A stretch of DNA of 34,803 nucleotides from Syntrophales bacterium (GTDB lineage Bacteria > Desulfobacterota > Syntrophia > Syntrophales > UBA5619), in contig JAURXV010000022.1 in NCBI GenBank assembly GCA_030654195.1, forward strand, positions 1 to 34,803, given 5' to 3'. Below the pieces are notes generated by a model that was given only the letters and a program-made list of their open reading frames with translations, did not search any database and was not told the DNA's origin. Below, piece by piece: positions 33,838-34,803 of the stretch. A program made the translations under genes and the position numbers. How positions within the stretch are numbered: the first letter of the stretch is position 1; every line of letters begins with the position of its first letter.

Positions 33838-34415
33838 TGTCCTATATTTACGTTGTGCCCATTGAACTGAAGGATCATTCTGACCTTGGAATGCTGGAGG
33901 CGTTTATCTTTGAAACGTTTCATCTGAAAACCAGGCGAAGAGAATTTGAGATCAATTTGAAGGGTGTTTTCGATCCGAGCCGGGGTCAATACAACTCTTC
34001 ACTTATTCTCCAACAATTAATTATGAAGCCCCCCCCGGATGCGGACAAGATGCTGGGCGTTCTGGATGTAGATCTCTTTATTCCCATTCTTACTTTTGTT
34101 TTCGGCGAGGCCCAGCTTAAGGGCATCGGTGCGGTCGTTTCTACACAACGCCTTCAGAACCGGTTCTATGGTTTGCCTGAAAACAGAGAGGTAACGAGCG
34201 AGCGCTTGTTAAAAGAGGCCGTTCATGAACTGGGACACACGTTTGGACTGGTCCATTGTTCACAGTCTAAATGTGTGATGAACTCTTCTACCTATGCGGA
34301 GAATATCGACCAAAAATCAGCCGAACTCTGTCCCTTGTGTCAAAAAAGTATCAAGGCAGAAAGGAATGACTCCGTCAAGAAAGGGTTCCCGTTTTCATGG
34401 TGGGGTGAAAAATAG
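33837..34415 (+). CDS. amzA: Archaemetzincin family zinc metalloprotease
   Basis: 192 residues from the ATG at 33837, which shares one base with the regulator stop (TGATG); a GTG at 33834 is an alternative. The archaemetzincin double zinc signature is complete: H130-E-L-G-H134-x5-H140-C141-x4-C146-V-M148 ... C165-x2-C168. His130, 134 and 140 bind the catalytic zinc, Glu131 is the base, Met148 is the Met-turn, and the four Cys bind a structural zinc. No signal peptide, so cytoplasmic. Archaemetzincins occur sporadically in bacteria and their substrates are unknown. Translational coupling to a two-component system suggests it is under the same control or regulates the signalling output. The run of eight C at ~34029 is an error-prone tract. 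Confidence 0.93.
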   Translation: MSYIYVVPIELKDHSDLGMLEAFIFETFHLKTRRREFEINLKGVFDPSRGQYNSSLILQQLIMKPPPDADKMLGVLDVDLFIPILTFVFGEAQLKGIGAVVSTQRLQNRFYGLPENREVTSERLLKEAVHELGHTFGLVHCSQSKCVMNSSTYAENIDQKSAELCPLCQKSIKAERNDSVKKGFPFSWWGEK

Positions 34416-34418
34416 TCG

Positions 34419-34802
34419 TTATCCTGGTTGTATCGATAAAAATCTTTTGGAATATTTGGTTCTGCTGATCGAGAAATCTAATATTTGAGCCCTCTGCTTC
34501 GAACTGACGATATTGAGCATATCGTGCAGGCAACCAATCCGGACCCCCCCATCCTGCATGGTGGGACCCACTGCCGGTGGGTTATGTTTCAGTATCAAAT
34601 CGGTCCGGGCGATGATCTCCTTTTCCTCCCGCTGATACCATGAGAGCGCCTTTCTTCCAAACAGAAGCTTTTTGAGATCGCTTTCAAGATTTCCCGGTTT
34701 CATCGTTATCAGCCAGCCCTCTCCTCTCGGATCGGCGATGATGAGTTCCGGCTCCTTTTTCAGACGAGGATTTACCGTCTGAATGGAACCGGAAAGTGGA
34801 GA
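34419..34802 (-). CDS. GcvH-like lipoyl-domain protein, C-terminal part (5' truncated by window edge)
   Basis: 127 residues are visible in an open frame from the window edge; the start lies beyond. The first ~50 residues match the second half of a glycine cleavage H-type lipoyl domain: 'SPLSGSIQTVNPRL' (standard S-P-L/V-S-G-x-I/V-x-x-x-N), 'PELIIADPRGEGWLITMKP', typical of P-x-L-I-N-x-D-P-x-G-x-G-W-L/I. The lipoyl-lysine should be ~15 residues upstream, outside the window. Afterwards it departs from standard GcvH with ~75 extra residues ('LLFGRKALSWYQREEKEIIARTDLIL', 'AVGPTMQDGGVRIGCLHDMLN') ending in a basic tail. So it is a GcvH-like protein with a specific extension rather than the standard H protein. 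It converges on the archaemetzincin gene with only a 3-bp gap. Confidence 0.78.
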   Translation of the reverse strand, partial: SPLSGSIQTVNPRLKKEPELIIADPRGEGWLITMKPGNLESDLKKLLFGRKALSWYQREEKEIIARTDLILKHNPPAVGPTMQDGGVRIGCLHDMLNIVSSKQRAQILDFSISRTKYSKRFLSIQPG

Positions 34803-34803
34803 A

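Overview
The window looks like chromosome from a GC-rich Desulfobacterota (deltaproteobacterial) organism, probably a syntrophic or anaerobic respiratory lineage near Syntrophia. This is inferred from gene content: a complete Gram-negative dcw cluster with meso-diaminopimelate-type MurE, a CooC-type nickel ATPase, a 13-haem cytochrome with a membrane cytochrome b, and a sigma-54 two-component system. No rRNA, tRNA or CRISPR was seen, so the taxonomy is not proven.

Layout. (1) 1-888: the 3' part of a class I methyltransferase gene, then a hicB-hicA toxin-antitoxin pair. (2) 992-1870: a YitT/DUF2179 membrane protein, convergent with a small lipoprotein (1888-2607). (3) 2700-26451, all on the minus strand: ruvX, mltG, then mraZ-rsmH-ftsL-ftsI-murE-murF-mraY-murD-ftsW-murG-murC-murB-ftsQ-ftsA-ftsZ, continuing into a B12-binding-type radical SAM gene and a UPF0182 membrane protein. 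Many junctions are 4-bp ATGA overlaps. A sigma-70-like promoter and three 10-bp-spaced MraZ boxes lie just upstream of mraZ. (4) 26750-30211, minus strand: a small Cys-rich protein, CooC, then (behind its own promoter) a 13-haem membrane-anchored cytochrome c and a four-histidine cytochrome b. (5) 30772-34415, plus strand: a histidine kinase whose extracytoplasmic domain carries haem-c-type motifs, a sigma-54 response regulator, and an archaemetzincin protease. The 3' end of a GcvH-like lipoyl protein gene converges on them from beyond the right edge.

Region 3 builds lipid II (MurB-MurG, MraY) and the divisome (FtsL, I, W, Q, A, Z). MltG limits glycan length. This essential operon has been invaded by short palindromic repeats. 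Two pairs of GGGGACA-ended palindromes are present, one of them in frame inside ftsI and one supplying the stop codon of the radical SAM gene. Two MITE-like elements also occur, one with the palindromes nested in its centre.

Regions 4 and 5 form a redox module: periplasmic electron transfer, CO dehydrogenase-type metal maturation, and a likely redox- or haem-sensing regulator co-transcribed with a metalloprotease. Regions 1 (hicBA) and 5 look visibly more AT-rich than the dcw block. The strongest candidate for something undescribed is the unit of haem-motif kinase, sigma-54 regulator, archaemetzincin and adjacent GcvH-like protein. The pairing of CooC with a Cys-rich mini-protein comes next.
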